NCBI GenBank assembly: GCA_035649635.1
Contig: DASRJE010000165.1
Span: 1 to 64,000, forward strand
DNA from: Gp6-AA40 sp035649635
Lineage (GTDB): Bacteria > Acidobacteriota > Vicinamibacteria > Vicinamibacterales > UBA2999
Direction: 5' to 3'
DNA length: 64,000 nt
Shown: piece by piece, positions 8,037-16,185 of the stretch
How positions within the stretch are numbered: position 1 is the stretch's first letter
How the letters are laid out: every line of letters begins with the position of its first letter
Translations under genes and position numbers: made by a program
The notes under the pieces: model-generated
Database searches by the model: none
Told to the model about the DNA's origin: nothing
What the model saw: only the letters and a program-made list of their open reading frames with translations

Positions 8037-9958
8037 AACAACCAACGCGACGCGAGTTCATTCAGGCGTCCGGCGCCGCCCTCGCTGCCTTCGGCACGAG
8101 TGGCGCGCCGGCGAGGGCGCAGCGCGTCGAATCGTTTGACATTACGGAAAAGAACATCCGCGAGCTCCAGGCTGCCATGACCGCGAGACAAGTGACGTCC
8201 GAACGGCTCGTCGATCTGTATCTGGCCCGGATCGCTGCGTACGATCAGACAGGCTCGCGTCTGAACGCCGTCGTCTGCATCAATCCAAACGCTGCTACCG
8301 CCGCGCGAGCGTTGGACGAAGAACGCAAGTCGCGAGGCCCACGCAGCCCGCTGCACGGCATCCCGGTTCTGCTCAAGGACAACTTCGAAACCAGGGATAT
8401 GCCAACGACGGGGGGGTCGCTGGCACTGCGTGATGTCGTGCCGCCGCGTGACGCCTTCCAGGTTGCGCAGTTGCGCCGGGCTGGCGCCGTTCTTCTCGGG
8501 AAAGTGAATCTCCACGAGCTGGCACTGGGCCTGACCAGCATCAGCTCGTTGGGTGGACAGACGCGGAACCCGTATGACGTGACTCGTACGCCGGGCGGCT
8601 CGAGTGGTGGCTCAGGCTCGGCTGCGGCTGCATGCTTCGCCGCCTTCACGCTGGGCACCGACACGAGCGGATCGATCCGGATTCCGAGCTCGCATAACTC
8701 GCTCGTGGGCCTGCGCCCATCCGCCGGTCTCTCGAGTCGCGCGGGCATCATCCCATTCGGTCATACCCAGGACACCGGCGGTCCGATGGCGCGCACAGTC
8801 GAGGACATCGCACTGATCCTCGACGAAACCGTCGGCTACGACCCCGCCGATCCGACGACGCGGGCGAGTGCCGGCAGGATTCCTCGGAGCTACACGACAT
8901 CGTTGAAGCAAGGCTCGCTGAAAAACGCCAGGATCGGTGTCCTGGCCGAGTTTTTCGGATCGGCGCCCGAAGACGAAGAGGTCGCTCTCGTCGTGCGTCG
9001 CGGAATCGAAGAGATGAAGGCGCGCGGCGCCACCACCGTCGACATCGTCGTTCCGGATTTGGCGAAGCTGATTGCGGCATCGAATCTCTTGACGCAGGAG
9101 CTCAAGGTCTACCTGGGTGACTACCTCAAGGATGCGAGAGGTTACGCGGCGTCGATCGAAGAAATGCTGGAGACTGGGCTCCACAGCGCGGCGATTCAGG
9201 GCATTCTCGACGTGGCGAATGGGACCGCCGCGGACTACCTCTCGAGTGACGACTATCGCAGTCGCCTGTCTGCGCGCGAGGCGCTGGCGAAGGCCGTCAT
9301 CGCCGCGATGGAGGCGGATCGGCTCGATGCGATCGCTTATCCAACCATCCGACGAATTGCGCCGATTGTCGGAGGAGCGCAGGCAGGAAGCAACGCCGCG
9401 CTTTCCGCCAACAGCGGCTTGCCGGCAATCACGGTGCCCGCTGGTTTCACGGCCGGTGGCTTTCCAGTTGGCATCGAGCTCATTGGTCGACGATTTGCGG
9501 AGCCGACGTTGCTCGCGCTGGCATTCGACTTCGAGCAATCGACGCACCACAGGCGGTCCCCATCTCTGAGTGCTTCGGCGCCCGAGCCAGTCCGCGTGCC
9601 TGACGGCATCCGCATCCTGGTGAAAGCGACAGGTGCGCATTCAGTGCCAGTGTCGAACGTGGCGTACGAGGCAGTCGGCGGCTTCACATTCGAGGAGTCG
9701 ACACGCCGGCTTGGCTACGACGTTCGGCTCACGGGCACTCGCGATGACGCCGCCGGCGTCTACTTGCACAGGCGCGCCAGCCGCCAGAACGGAGGCGTCG
9801 CTTACGTCCTCGCGAGATCCGCCGCGCCACAGATTTCAGGAACCATCACGTTGACCGAAGCCGAGGCCACCGACCTGAAGGCAGGGAAGTTTTACCTCTC
9901 CGTCCTCAGCAAAAAGAGTCCCCGACTCAGTGCCCGCGCCGATCTGATTCTCCAGTGA
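8033..9958 (+). CDS. Tat-exported amidase with C-terminal CHRD-like domain
   Basis: This 641-residue protein starts with a Tat signal (TRREFIQASG, then ARAQR). The amidase-signature domain covers about 35-515, with the Ser-cisSer-Lys catalytic triad visible as Lys115 (LLKDNF), Ser190/191 in GGSSGGSGS, and Ser214 in GTDTSGSIRIP. Residues about 525-641 form an added beta domain whose ending (SGTITLTEAEATDLKAGKFYL) matches the CHRD pattern. The amidase hydrolyses amide bonds, but the substrate is unknown. GTG start with 4-bp overlap to the ASCH-like gene. Fusion to CHRD is unusual. Confidence 0.85.
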   Translation: MKQPTRREFIQASGAALAAFGTSGAPARAQRVESFDITEKNIRELQAAMTARQVTSERLVDLYLARIAAYDQTGSRLNAVVCINPNAATAARALDEERKSRGPRSPLHGIPVLLKDNFETRDMPTTGGSLALRDVVPPRDAFQVAQLRRAGAVLLGKVNLHELALGLTSISSLGGQTRNPYDVTRTPGGSSGGSGSAAAACFAAFTLGTDTSGSIRIPSSHNSLVGLRPSAGLSSRAGIIPFGHTQDTGGPMARTVEDIALILDETVGYDPADPTTRASAGRIPRSYTTSLKQGSLKNARIGVLAEFFGSAPEDEEVALVVRRGIEEMKARGATTVDIVVPDLAKLIAASNLLTQELKVYLGDYLKDARGYAASIEEMLETGLHSAAIQGILDVANGTAADYLSSDDYRSRLSAREALAKAVIAAMEADRLDAIAYPTIRRIAPIVGGAQAGSNAALSANSGLPAITVPAGFTAGGFPVGIELIGRRFAEPTLLALAFDFEQSTHHRRSPSLSASAPEPVRVPDGIRILVKATGAHSVPVSNVAYEAVGGFTFEESTRRLGYDVRLTGTRDDAAGVYLHRRASRQNGGVAYVLARSAAPQISGTITLTEAEATDLKAGKFYLSVLSKKSPRLSARADLILQ

Positions 9959-9965
9959 TGCTCGT

Positions 9966-10043
9966 CAACTCCCAATTTCCAATTCCCAACTCCCAAGTAG
10001 AGCGACTGAAGTTTGGGAATTGGGAGTTGGAGATTGGGAATTG
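9966..10043. repeat. Long imperfect inverted repeat, AATTCCCAA family
   Basis: Arms 9966-9997 and 10012-10043 are about 32 bp each and differ only by a few C/T exchanges. Each arm is built from short CAA-CTCCCAA and AATTCCCAA units. It lies between the convergent amidase and the WEG gene, so it could act as a bidirectional terminator. It may also belong to the short-period repeat family seen elsewhere in the window. Confidence 0.6.
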
Positions 10044-10056
10044 ATCCCTCTTCCAT

Positions 10057-10902
10057 CTACTTCGGTGGTGTTGGCTTCGGGCCGTCCGCTCCAACCAGGT
10101 GATGGATAGACTGATTGTTCTCCAGGCAGATCATCTCCATGATCTCGGTGTCGGGCATGAGCTGCCATCTCAGTCGTGTCGTAAACGGCCGCGTGTAGGC
10201 CTTAGGATCGTCGATGGTCTGCTCGATCTCGATCGTCCCGAAGTTCGGACGCCTGAAGCGCTCGATCGTACGACCTTGCTCGGTCAGCGGGCTTCCATTG
10301 ATGTCCAACCAGCCGCCGTCCCTGAATCCCGTCGTCTCGACGATGAGCGTATCGCCTTCCCAACGGCCGACGGAGTAGCCGTAGAACCACGGCTGGGGAT
10401 CGCCTTTGGGTATGGATCGTCCATCCGTGAAGATCTGCCGAATGCCCTGATGCGTTTCATAGAGCAGCAGCACAACACCCGGTGTCTGAATGACCTTGCG
10501 CGGGAACGTGTGCACGTTGAACTGCTGATTGCCAAGTGGCAGGCACCAGACGTCGGGATTGTCCTTGCTGTTGTCCGCCATGCGCTTCTGCAGCACCTCC
10601 TTCGCCCACGGCCGCAGCGGGAGCCCGTCCTTGAATCCCACTCCGATGTCTCGGAAGGTAGCCATCGGTTTCTCGTCGAGGCTGAGTGCCTCGCGCGGCT
10701 CGTTGTTGCCGCGGGGGACGTTTCGGTAGACACCGGACAGGTCTGGTTTGCCATCAGGCGTGCGTGGCGTCGGGCCGTTCAGATCGACCTTCCCGTCGGA
10801 CGTCCGCGGCGCACGCGGTTCCTTGTGATCGGGCCATTGAGCGGACAACGGTGCAGCGATGATGACGATTGCAGCAATCAGAATGAAGAACCGGATGAAC
10901 AT
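10057..10902 (-). CDS. Secreted 'WEG' family protein (unknown function)
   Basis: A start at 10902 gives a typical signal peptide MFIRFFILIAAIVIIAAPLSA; the longer frame upstream has no signal-like start. The mature protein opens with two DGKxDL-type repeats and continues with a conserved Cys-Leu-Pro motif (CLPLG), a DGRS motif, GRWEGDTLIVETTGF, an ERF motif, DDPKAYTRP and a final EMICLEN. It is a paralog of proteins at 1975, 22534 and 23319. It is presumably periplasmic. No enzymatic residue set is known for the family. Confidence 0.72.
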   Translation of the reverse strand: MFIRFFILIAAIVIIAAPLSAQWPDHKEPRAPRTSDGKVDLNGPTPRTPDGKPDLSGVYRNVPRGNNEPREALSLDEKPMATFRDIGVGFKDGLPLRPWAKEVLQKRMADNSKDNPDVWCLPLGNQQFNVHTFPRKVIQTPGVVLLLYETHQGIRQIFTDGRSIPKGDPQPWFYGYSVGRWEGDTLIVETTGFRDGGWLDINGSPLTEQGRTIERFRRPNFGTIEIEQTIDDPKAYTRPFTTRLRWQLMPDTEIMEMICLENNQSIHHLVGADGPKPTPPK

Positions 10903-10977
10903 GTTCGTAGTACCTGTCCGGTGAGTGTAGCCCGGGGCGCAACGAAGCCGCCACGCCGGATATACTTCGCGGCGAAA

Positions 10978-11024
10978 GTCCGGCTGCCACCTGCGCACGC
11001 CGCGCTTCGGTGTCCAAGCCGGAC
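10978..11024. repeat. GTCCGGCT/AGCCGGAC inverted repeat
   Basis: GTCCGGCT (10978-10985) and AGCCGGAC (11017-11024) are perfect 8-bp arms around a 31-bp loop, upstream of the TPR gene. A related short hairpin, CCGGCT-TT-AGCCGG, occurs at 29639-29652. Confidence 0.4.
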
Positions 11025-11052
11025 GCTACATTGCGTGGGATTTCTATCGTTC

Positions 11053-11775
11053 ATGTACCCGTGGGGCGTCCTGTTGCAGGCGCTGGCCATGGTTCATTTT
11101 TTGCGGCGTCGCCCGGAGACCGTCTGGATGTACGTGATCCTGTTCCTCGGTCCGCCGGGCGCGCTCATCTACATCCTCATTGAGGTCGTTCCGGATCTCG
11201 GGCTGCTTCGACATGTCTACGATGCCTTCGGGCGGCGCAAGCGCATCACTCAACTGGAAGCCGTGGTCCTCGAGAATCCATCAGCGGGCAATTACGAGGA
11301 GCTCGGGGATCTCTATCTTGAAGAGGAGAAGTTCGCTCGCGCGCGTGAGTGTTACGACAAGGCCATCTCACCGCGCACGACTCACAACGACCCGATCTAC
11401 CGTCGCGGTGTCGCGGCGATTCATTTGAACGACTTTGTCGCGGCGGTCAGCGACCTCGAGTACGTGACCTCGCGCGAGCCCAAGTACGACTCCTATCGTG
11501 CCATCGCGCTCCTGGCGCACGCGTACGCCAACACGGGCCGTAGGGCAGAAGCGGACCGCCTGTTCGTCGAGGCGACTGAGATGTCGACCTTGTCTGAGAC
11601 CTACCTGAACTACGCGACATTCCTCGCATCCCAGAACCGGAACGATGAGGCGCGGCAATGGGCCCAGCGGATCCTCGCGAAGAAGCCGACCATGCCGCGC
11701 TACTTGCAGCGTCGGGAGCGGCCCTGGTTTCGCAAGGCGACCGCGCTGTTGAAGCGGCTTCGCGCAGTCGGCTAA
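11053..11775 (+). CDS. TPR protein with N-terminal membrane anchor
   Basis: The ATG at 11053 gives 240 residues. Residues about 1-55 contain two hydrophobic segments (MYPWGVLLQALAMVHFL and VWMYVILFLGPPGALIYIL), reminiscent of a PLDc_N-type anchor. Residues about 75-225 form four or five TPR-like helical pairs, including YEELGDLYLEEEKFARARECYDKAI. TPRs organise protein complexes. No enzyme domain is present. The gene is divergent from the WEG gene at 10902. Confidence 0.72.
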   Translation: MYPWGVLLQALAMVHFLRRRPETVWMYVILFLGPPGALIYILIEVVPDLGLLRHVYDAFGRRKRITQLEAVVLENPSAGNYEELGDLYLEEEKFARARECYDKAISPRTTHNDPIYRRGVAAIHLNDFVAAVSDLEYVTSREPKYDSYRAIALLAHAYANTGRRAEADRLFVEATEMSTLSETYLNYATFLASQNRNDEARQWAQRILAKKPTMPRYLQRRERPWFRKATALLKRLRAVG

Positions 11776-11805
11776 GCTCGCTTCGTTCGAGTCCCACTGC
11801 GAAGG

Positions 11806-11824
11806 GGCGGGTCTTGGACCCGCC
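11806..11824. repeat. GGCGGGTC hairpin (family copy 1)
   Basis: GGCGGGTC (11806-11813), loop TTG, and GACCCGCC (11817-11824) form a perfect 8-bp hairpin between the TPR gene and the next gene. Similar hairpins lie at 27177 and 56726. It may help end TPR transcription, although there is no T-run. Confidence 0.5.
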
Positions 11825-11850
11825 TGGGCGAACATGAGCGCGCCTGGAGA

Positions 11851-12399
11851 ATGGCGATGAAAACGTTGAAGCTGATGAGCGCGGCCAGCCTTTGCCTCGC
11901 GGCGACGACCATCATGGCGCAGGAGCCCGCCTGGAACGCATCGGCGATCAAGGAGTGCGACCGCGCGTGTCTCGTCGCCGTGCTCGACGGATACATGAAC
12001 GCCATCTTCACGAGGGATTCCACAGCGGTGCCGCCGCTCTCGATCGACGTGAGGATGACCGAGAACACGGCGCAGATCGACGTCGGCGAAGGCGTCCTGT
12101 GGCGATCGAAGACAGAGGCGACGAGCTTCAGGATCTTTGCGTATATGAAGCACATCCGGCCGCGACGTGCGCTCATCCTCGACGAGCAGAAGCAAACCGT
12201 CGGCACGTTCCCGTTGTTCGTGCACGACGGTACGCGTCGGGGTGCGCCACCCGACGCGCCGCCGAGCATGCTGCAGAATCTCGTGACGATGGAGACGTTC
12301 TCGGTTCGAGGTGGTTTGATTCATCATGTGGAGGCGGCGCCGTTCGTCACGCTTCCTTATGGGCTGGGCAATGGCTGGACGCAGGGATCGGGACGGTAG
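11851..12399 (+). CDS. Secreted hypothetical protein, DUF8021-like
   Basis: The protein has 182 residues with a signal peptide to about residue 23 (ATTIMAQ). The mature start contains the CDRACLVAVLDGYMNAI segment and a VRMTENTAQIDVGEG strand. This pattern resembles a family of secreted proteins in which an opening Cys-Asp-Arg region is followed by a TEN motif. The DUF8021 assignment is from memory and unverified. The function is unknown. A palindromic repeat begins 15 bp after the stop codon. Confidence 0.5.
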   Translation: MAMKTLKLMSAASLCLAATTIMAQEPAWNASAIKECDRACLVAVLDGYMNAIFTRDSTAVPPLSIDVRMTENTAQIDVGEGVLWRSKTEATSFRIFAYMKHIRPRRALILDEQKQTVGTFPLFVHDGTRRGAPPDAPPSMLQNLVTMETFSVRGGLIHHVEAAPFVTLPYGLGNGWTQGSGR

Positions 12400-12414
12400 A
12401 ACAGTTCCGGGTTT

Positions 12415-12468
12415 CCGCCTCCGCCAAGGCTACGGCGGACGCGCCGAAGCGCTTCGCGCGAAGGCGGG
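12415..12468. repeat. GC-rich palindromic repeat element
   Basis: The segment contains TCCGCC/GGCGGA (12420-12425/12434-12439) and a perfect 12-bp palindrome CGAAGCGCTTCG (12445-12456), all enclosed by CCGCCT and AAGGCGGG. If translated it gives the RQGYGG and EALRAKAG peptides often seen in mis-called bacterial ORFs. It is probably a dispersed repeat rather than coding sequence. Confidence 0.6.
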
Positions 12469-12469
12469 C

Positions 12470-12524
12470 CGGGCTCCAGGTTCCGGTTCGAGTTCCGGGT
12501 TCGAGGTTCTTTGGTTCGGTGTTC
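12470..12524. repeat. GGTTC/GTTCCGG short-period repeat
   Basis: About 55 bp made of degenerate GGTTCC/GGTTCG units sits immediately before the matrixin GTG start. It resembles the repeat at 61621-61677 and, on the other strand, that at 33410-33435. Confidence 0.5.
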
Positions 12525-12526
12525 CT

Positions 12527-13246
12527 GTGAGTGCCGTTAGAACCCACTCTCTATTCATCGTCGTGCTGCTCGTTGCGGCGCTGGCATCGGCTACGGTGCT
12601 GGCGGAACCTGAAGAGCGATTCAGGCTCGTGCCGCTCGACGCGAGCGGCCTGATTCCCTATTTCATCGCCGATGGAGCGGAGCGATCACAGTTCCGGGCT
12701 GGTGACAGTCAACTGGCGCTGTGGGCTCTCGAAGAGTGGCAACGCAGCGCCGGCGGCACGCTGCGATTTGAGCGAGCCGATCATGAGGACGCTGCGCTGC
12801 TGCGCTTTGCGTGGCTGCCTTGGGCCGCCGATGCCGCGCTCGGGCGCATGGATCCCAGGATGGTGAGCGGACATCCTGGCGCTTCGATTACCGTGCGGCC
12901 CGACGAGGATCGATTCCGGCCCAGCATCAGGCGCAGCGTCCGTGAAGATCCGCTCATGCGCGACGTGGTGCTTTACTACGTGTGCCTGCACGAGATCGGT
13001 CATGCACTTGGCCTCAGCCACAGCAGCAACCCTCGCGACGTCATGTGGCCGGGAAACAACGGCGTGACCTTGCCGATATACGAACGCTATCGTCATCTCA
13101 TACAGACGAGAGATGACATTCCCCGTACCACCTGGCTCTCTCATGACGATCTCGCGCGGTTCGGGGAAATCTGGGCCAGCCAAGGGGATTTCAAGAGGCA
13201 CGCCCCCGTGGCTAGTTCGCCGTCGGCTTCTGCGCGCTCTCGATAA
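12527..13246 (+). CDS. Secreted matrixin-like zinc metalloprotease
   Basis: The GTG at 12527 follows the repeat tract and gives a signal peptide (LFIVVLLVAALASATVLAE). The mature protein holds a metzincin site HEIGHALGLSH, with three histidine ligands and the catalytic glutamate, followed at the expected distance by a Met-turn (DVMWPG). This combination is diagnostic of matrixins. The catalytic domain fills most of the 239 residues, with no visible haemopexin repeat or prodomain cysteine switch. It is exported and could degrade extracellular proteins. Its 3' end overlaps the convergent TIGR03435 gene by 35 bp. Confidence 0.85.
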   Translation: MSAVRTHSLFIVVLLVAALASATVLAEPEERFRLVPLDASGLIPYFIADGAERSQFRAGDSQLALWALEEWQRSAGGTLRFERADHEDAALLRFAWLPWAADAALGRMDPRMVSGHPGASITVRPDEDRFRPSIRRSVREDPLMRDVVLYYVCLHEIGHALGLSHSSNPRDVMWPGNNGVTLPIYERYRHLIQTRDDIPRTTWLSHDDLARFGEIWASQGDFKRHAPVASSPSASARSR

Positions 13247-14144
13247 CGAGTATCTCGACGGGTCCGCGCTCCGGTTCGAGTTTGAGGCCCCACTGCTCCT
13301 GAAGCGCGGTGAACACCGACAGTCCGTTCTCGCTGCCGGGCAAGCGAGGAAAGCCGGGTAGCGGTTCGGGGGCGAAGGTCAGTTCGCCATCGAACGTTCC
13401 CGACAGCCCCGTCTTGTCGACCACCGGACGATCTCGTTCCGGGATGACGCGGCGCGCCAGTTCCGAGGTGGTTTCTCCCTTGAAACTGATCGTCATGCTG
13501 CCGCCACTCAGCCTGAAGGACACCTGGCACTCCGGTTCCGATCCGTTCGCGGGTGCCGTTCCTCCCGGGCCGCGCTTCAGTCGCAGCGCAGCGCAATCCA
13601 CTCGCGACGGTCGCAACTGTGCGCCGGTACTGCCATCGCGGCGCGTCGTCACAAGGTGGTAGACAGAGACGTCGCGTGTCTCGACACGCGTGCGCAGTGC
13701 GAACCGTTCCTGTAGAAGCGAGCGAAGCATCGCCTGTAACCGGTCAACGCCACCGCCCGCCTCTGAGGCCGCCGCCACTTCGAAGCGATCCGAGGTCATC
13801 CATTCGGAGCCACCGGCGATTCGAACGTCCTGCACGTCGTAGGCGCGCCGAATGAGGTCGCGAAGAGTCGCCTGCGTGGCCGTCAGTCTGCCGCCGGGCA
13901 GGAACCGAATGGTTACGCCGACGGGGAATCCGAACGGATTCGGTTCAGGTCGTGGACTTGCCTTCACCGAGGCTGCGTCAAACGTGGCCCCTGTTGACGT
14001 CGCGATCTGCTGGGCGGCGGCCGTGGCTGGCACGCCCAGTGCGAAGGCAATGATGAATCCGGAGAGCGGGGGCTTCCCTGGCCTGAGCAAGGTCGAGGGC
14101 AGCCTCCGCGTAGATCGAAAGGAAATGCACAGAGCCGTTCGCAT
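13212..14144 (-). CDS. TIGR03435 family secreted protein
   Basis: A 310-residue protein with a signal-like N-terminus (about residues 28-50, ending TAAAQ). It contains the TIGR03435 hallmarks: FDAASVKAS, a GGRLTATQATLRDLIRRAYD stretch, a SDRFEVAA motif, a LQAMLRSLLQERFALRT helix, and a final LEPERGPVEILVIESAQKP segment. The family is expanded in Acidobacteriota and planctomycetes and has no assigned biochemical function. It converges on the matrixin gene. Confidence 0.88.
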   Translation of the reverse strand: MRTALCISFRSTRRLPSTLLRPGKPPLSGFIIAFALGVPATAAAQQIATSTGATFDAASVKASPRPEPNPFGFPVGVTIRFLPGGRLTATQATLRDLIRRAYDVQDVRIAGGSEWMTSDRFEVAAASEAGGGVDRLQAMLRSLLQERFALRTRVETRDVSVYHLVTTRRDGSTGAQLRPSRVDCAALRLKRGPGGTAPANGSEPECQVSFRLSGGSMTISFKGETTSELARRVIPERDRPVVDKTGLSGTFDGELTFAPEPLPGFPRLPGSENGLSVFTALQEQWGLKLEPERGPVEILVIESAQKPTAN

Positions 14145-14186
14145 GCCGGCTTAGACGGGGCGCTCGTCTGTCCCGTTGACGTCGTC

Positions 14187-15296
14187 TCACTTGCTTTGCG
14201 CAAGGCCCATGAAGATGAATTTCTGGATGCGCCTGTTTTCCGGTTTGAGCGGCGTCACTTCCGTCACATACAGATTGCCCCTCGAATCGGCCGCCATGTG
14301 ATGGAGAGTTCCGAAATCACCGGGGGCCGAGCCCCATTGTCCAAACGAATCCAGGAGCGTAAGCGTCCGGCGATCGAAGACCATCACGCGTGCCTGACTC
14401 CGATTGCCGACATACAGAAACTGCTGCGCCGGATCGGCTGAGAACGCCGTGCTCGCAGCCGTCGTTCCGTTGCCGCACTCTGGCGCCTTGCACTCCCGCC
14501 CGATGAACACCTGATTCACATACTTCCCGGCGAGCGTGAACACCTGTACGCGTTTGCCGCCGCGGTCGGAGACGTAAACCATGCCGTCGTTCGACACGCG
14601 CGCCGCGTGCACGGGTTGTACGAACTGCGGCGCACCTTCAGGATCGGTATCCGGGGGTGCCGGGTTGGGAGCGGCATCAGTGGGGACATTGCCAAAGGCT
14701 CCCCACATTCGTTTGAACTTGCCGCTGTCGGCGTCGAATACGATCACGCGACGGTTGCCGTAGCCATCCGCCACGATCAACTCATTCGTCTTTGCGTAGA
14801 CGAACGCGTCAGCGGGCTGGTTGAGGTTCTGCGTGTCAGCGTTCCCCTTGCTTTGACCGGCCCGGCCGATCTGCATGACGAACTTTCCGGCTTTGGTGAA
14901 CTTCAGGATCTGGTGGTCTTTGTCGCCGTTGCCGCCGATCCAGACGAACCCTTTCGGATCGATGTAGACGCCGTGCTCGGAGTTGGGCCACTCGTATCCC
15001 TGGCCCGGTCCGCCCCAGGCCTGGATGAAGTTTCCGGCCTCGTCAAATTCCAGGAGCGGTGGCGCTGCCCGTCCCTTCTCCTCTTTACCGAGCGTGCCGG
15101 GTCGCTGCAGGACCCACACGTGATCCTGCGCGTCGATCGCGACACTGGCCACCTGTCCGAATTGCCACTTGTTCGGAATCTTCGGCCACGCCGGGTCCAC
15201 CTTGAATCGTGGCGCCTCCGTGCCTGGCTTGCCCTGTCCGAGGACGAGGGCCGCCACCATCAACACGCCCGCGATCGACGTCATGACTTGCTTCAT
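14187..15296 (-). CDS. Secreted NHL-repeat (six-bladed propeller) protein
   Basis: The ATG at 15296 gives a signal peptide (MKQVMTSIAGVLMVAALVLGQ). The remainder is a beta-propeller with NHL-type blades: SVAIDAQDHVWVL, GVYIDPKGFVWIGG, NELIVADGYGNRRVIVFD, MVYVSDRGGKRVQVF and MAADSRGNLYVTEV. It resembles the propeller of peptidyl-alpha-hydroxyglycine lyases, but propellers of this type also serve as binding scaffolds. An in-frame ATG at 15314 would add six residues. It is likely periplasmic and no partner gene is evident. Confidence 0.72.
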   Translation of the reverse strand: MKQVMTSIAGVLMVAALVLGQGKPGTEAPRFKVDPAWPKIPNKWQFGQVASVAIDAQDHVWVLQRPGTLGKEEKGRAAPPLLEFDEAGNFIQAWGGPGQGYEWPNSEHGVYIDPKGFVWIGGNGDKDHQILKFTKAGKFVMQIGRAGQSKGNADTQNLNQPADAFVYAKTNELIVADGYGNRRVIVFDADSGKFKRMWGAFGNVPTDAAPNPAPPDTDPEGAPQFVQPVHAARVSNDGMVYVSDRGGKRVQVFTLAGKYVNQVFIGRECKAPECGNGTTAASTAFSADPAQQFLYVGNRSQARVMVFDRRTLTLLDSFGQWGSAPGDFGTLHHMAADSRGNLYVTEVTPLKPENRRIQKFIFMGLAQSK

Positions 15297-15307
15297 GGGA
15301 GCGCATT

Positions 15308-15358
15308 TTGTCACGAAGGCGTGGTCACGAAGGACACGAAGATCTTTGCCACGAAGGC
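15308..15358. repeat. CACGAAGG repeat tract
   Basis: Four copies of a CACGAAG motif occur within about 50 bp between the NHL gene and the zinc-ribbon gene. This is a short-period repeat rather than a coding N-terminal extension of the downstream protein. Confidence 0.5.
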
Positions 15359-15391
15359 ACGAGATCCGGAAGAACTGCGGGAGGTGAGAGA

Positions 15392-16117
15392 ATGCTGTCG
15401 GTGGAATGTCCCCGCTGCGGCGTCTCGATGCATCAGGAGACCTTCGACGGTCATCTCGGTCGCTCCATCGTGATCGACATCTGCCACGCCTGTCAGTGTT
15501 TCTGGTTCGACGCGCGCGAAAGCGTGTCGCTCACACCCGGGTCTACGCTGGCGCTCTTTCGCGTCATCGGCGAGAAGCTGACGAGTCCGCAGCACAGTAA
15601 CGCCGAGCTCGCGAAGTGTCCCCGCTGCAAAGGGCGACTGCGACGAACGCAGGACATGCAGCGCTCGACGCGGTTCGAGTACCTGAATTGCCCGAATGGC
15701 CACGGGCGGCTCATCACCTTCTTCGACTTCCTGCGGGAAAAAGACTTCATCCGGCCGCTCACGACGCAACAGATCGACGAGCTGCGGCAGAACGTCGGCT
15801 CCGTGAATTGCGCCAGCTGCGGCGGCCCCGTGGATCTGAGCCAGGGCGCCGCCTGTTCGCACTGCGGAACGCCGCTCTCCATGCTCGACATCAAGCAGGC
15901 GGAGAGGCTCGTCGCGCAGTTGCGGAAGGCCGAAGACCGGGCCAACCAGCCAGTCGATCCGGCGCTGCCGATCGAGTTGCTGCGAGCGCGCCGCGACACG
16001 GAGCGCGCATTTGCGGGCATCCACGATGACGATCTCTGGTTCAAGGACGTAGCATCAACCGACCTCCTCGGCGCCAGTCTCACCGCCGTTGCGAGATGGC
16101 TGAAGAAGCACGCCTGA
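15392..16117 (+). CDS. Zinc-ribbon (zf-TFIIB) protein
   Basis: The ATG at 15392 follows a strong GGGAGGTGAG ribosome site, giving 241 residues. Three zinc ribbons are visible: CPRCG ... CHACQ near residues 6-45, CPRCK ... CPNGH near 75-110, and CASCG ... CSHCG at about 135-155. The C-terminal third is helical with no enzyme motif. It opens a four-gene + strand cluster of zinc-ribbon, SPFH and membrane proteins. A scaffold or adaptor role at the membrane is inferred from those neighbours. Confidence 0.75.
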   Translation: MLSVECPRCGVSMHQETFDGHLGRSIVIDICHACQCFWFDARESVSLTPGSTLALFRVIGEKLTSPQHSNAELAKCPRCKGRLRRTQDMQRSTRFEYLNCPNGHGRLITFFDFLREKDFIRPLTTQQIDELRQNVGSVNCASCGGPVDLSQGAACSHCGTPLSMLDIKQAERLVAQLRKAEDRANQPVDPALPIELLRARRDTERAFAGIHDDDLWFKDVASTDLLGASLTAVARWLKKHA

Positions 16118-16185
16118 TGTCGTCCTGGAACACCAGGAACCAGGGTCGTATTGATCATTTGGCGTACGAAGGGAGCTGAACGCGA

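Noticed and set aside
8612..9640. Long minus-strand frame opposite the amidase
   Set aside because: No conserved motif; the amidase catalytic triad on the plus strand is complete.
10099..11052. Upstream extension of the TPR protein frame to 10099
   Set aside because: The extension runs antisense through the WEG gene on the minus strand and has no signal or domain. The ATG at 11053 begins a good membrane-anchor segment.
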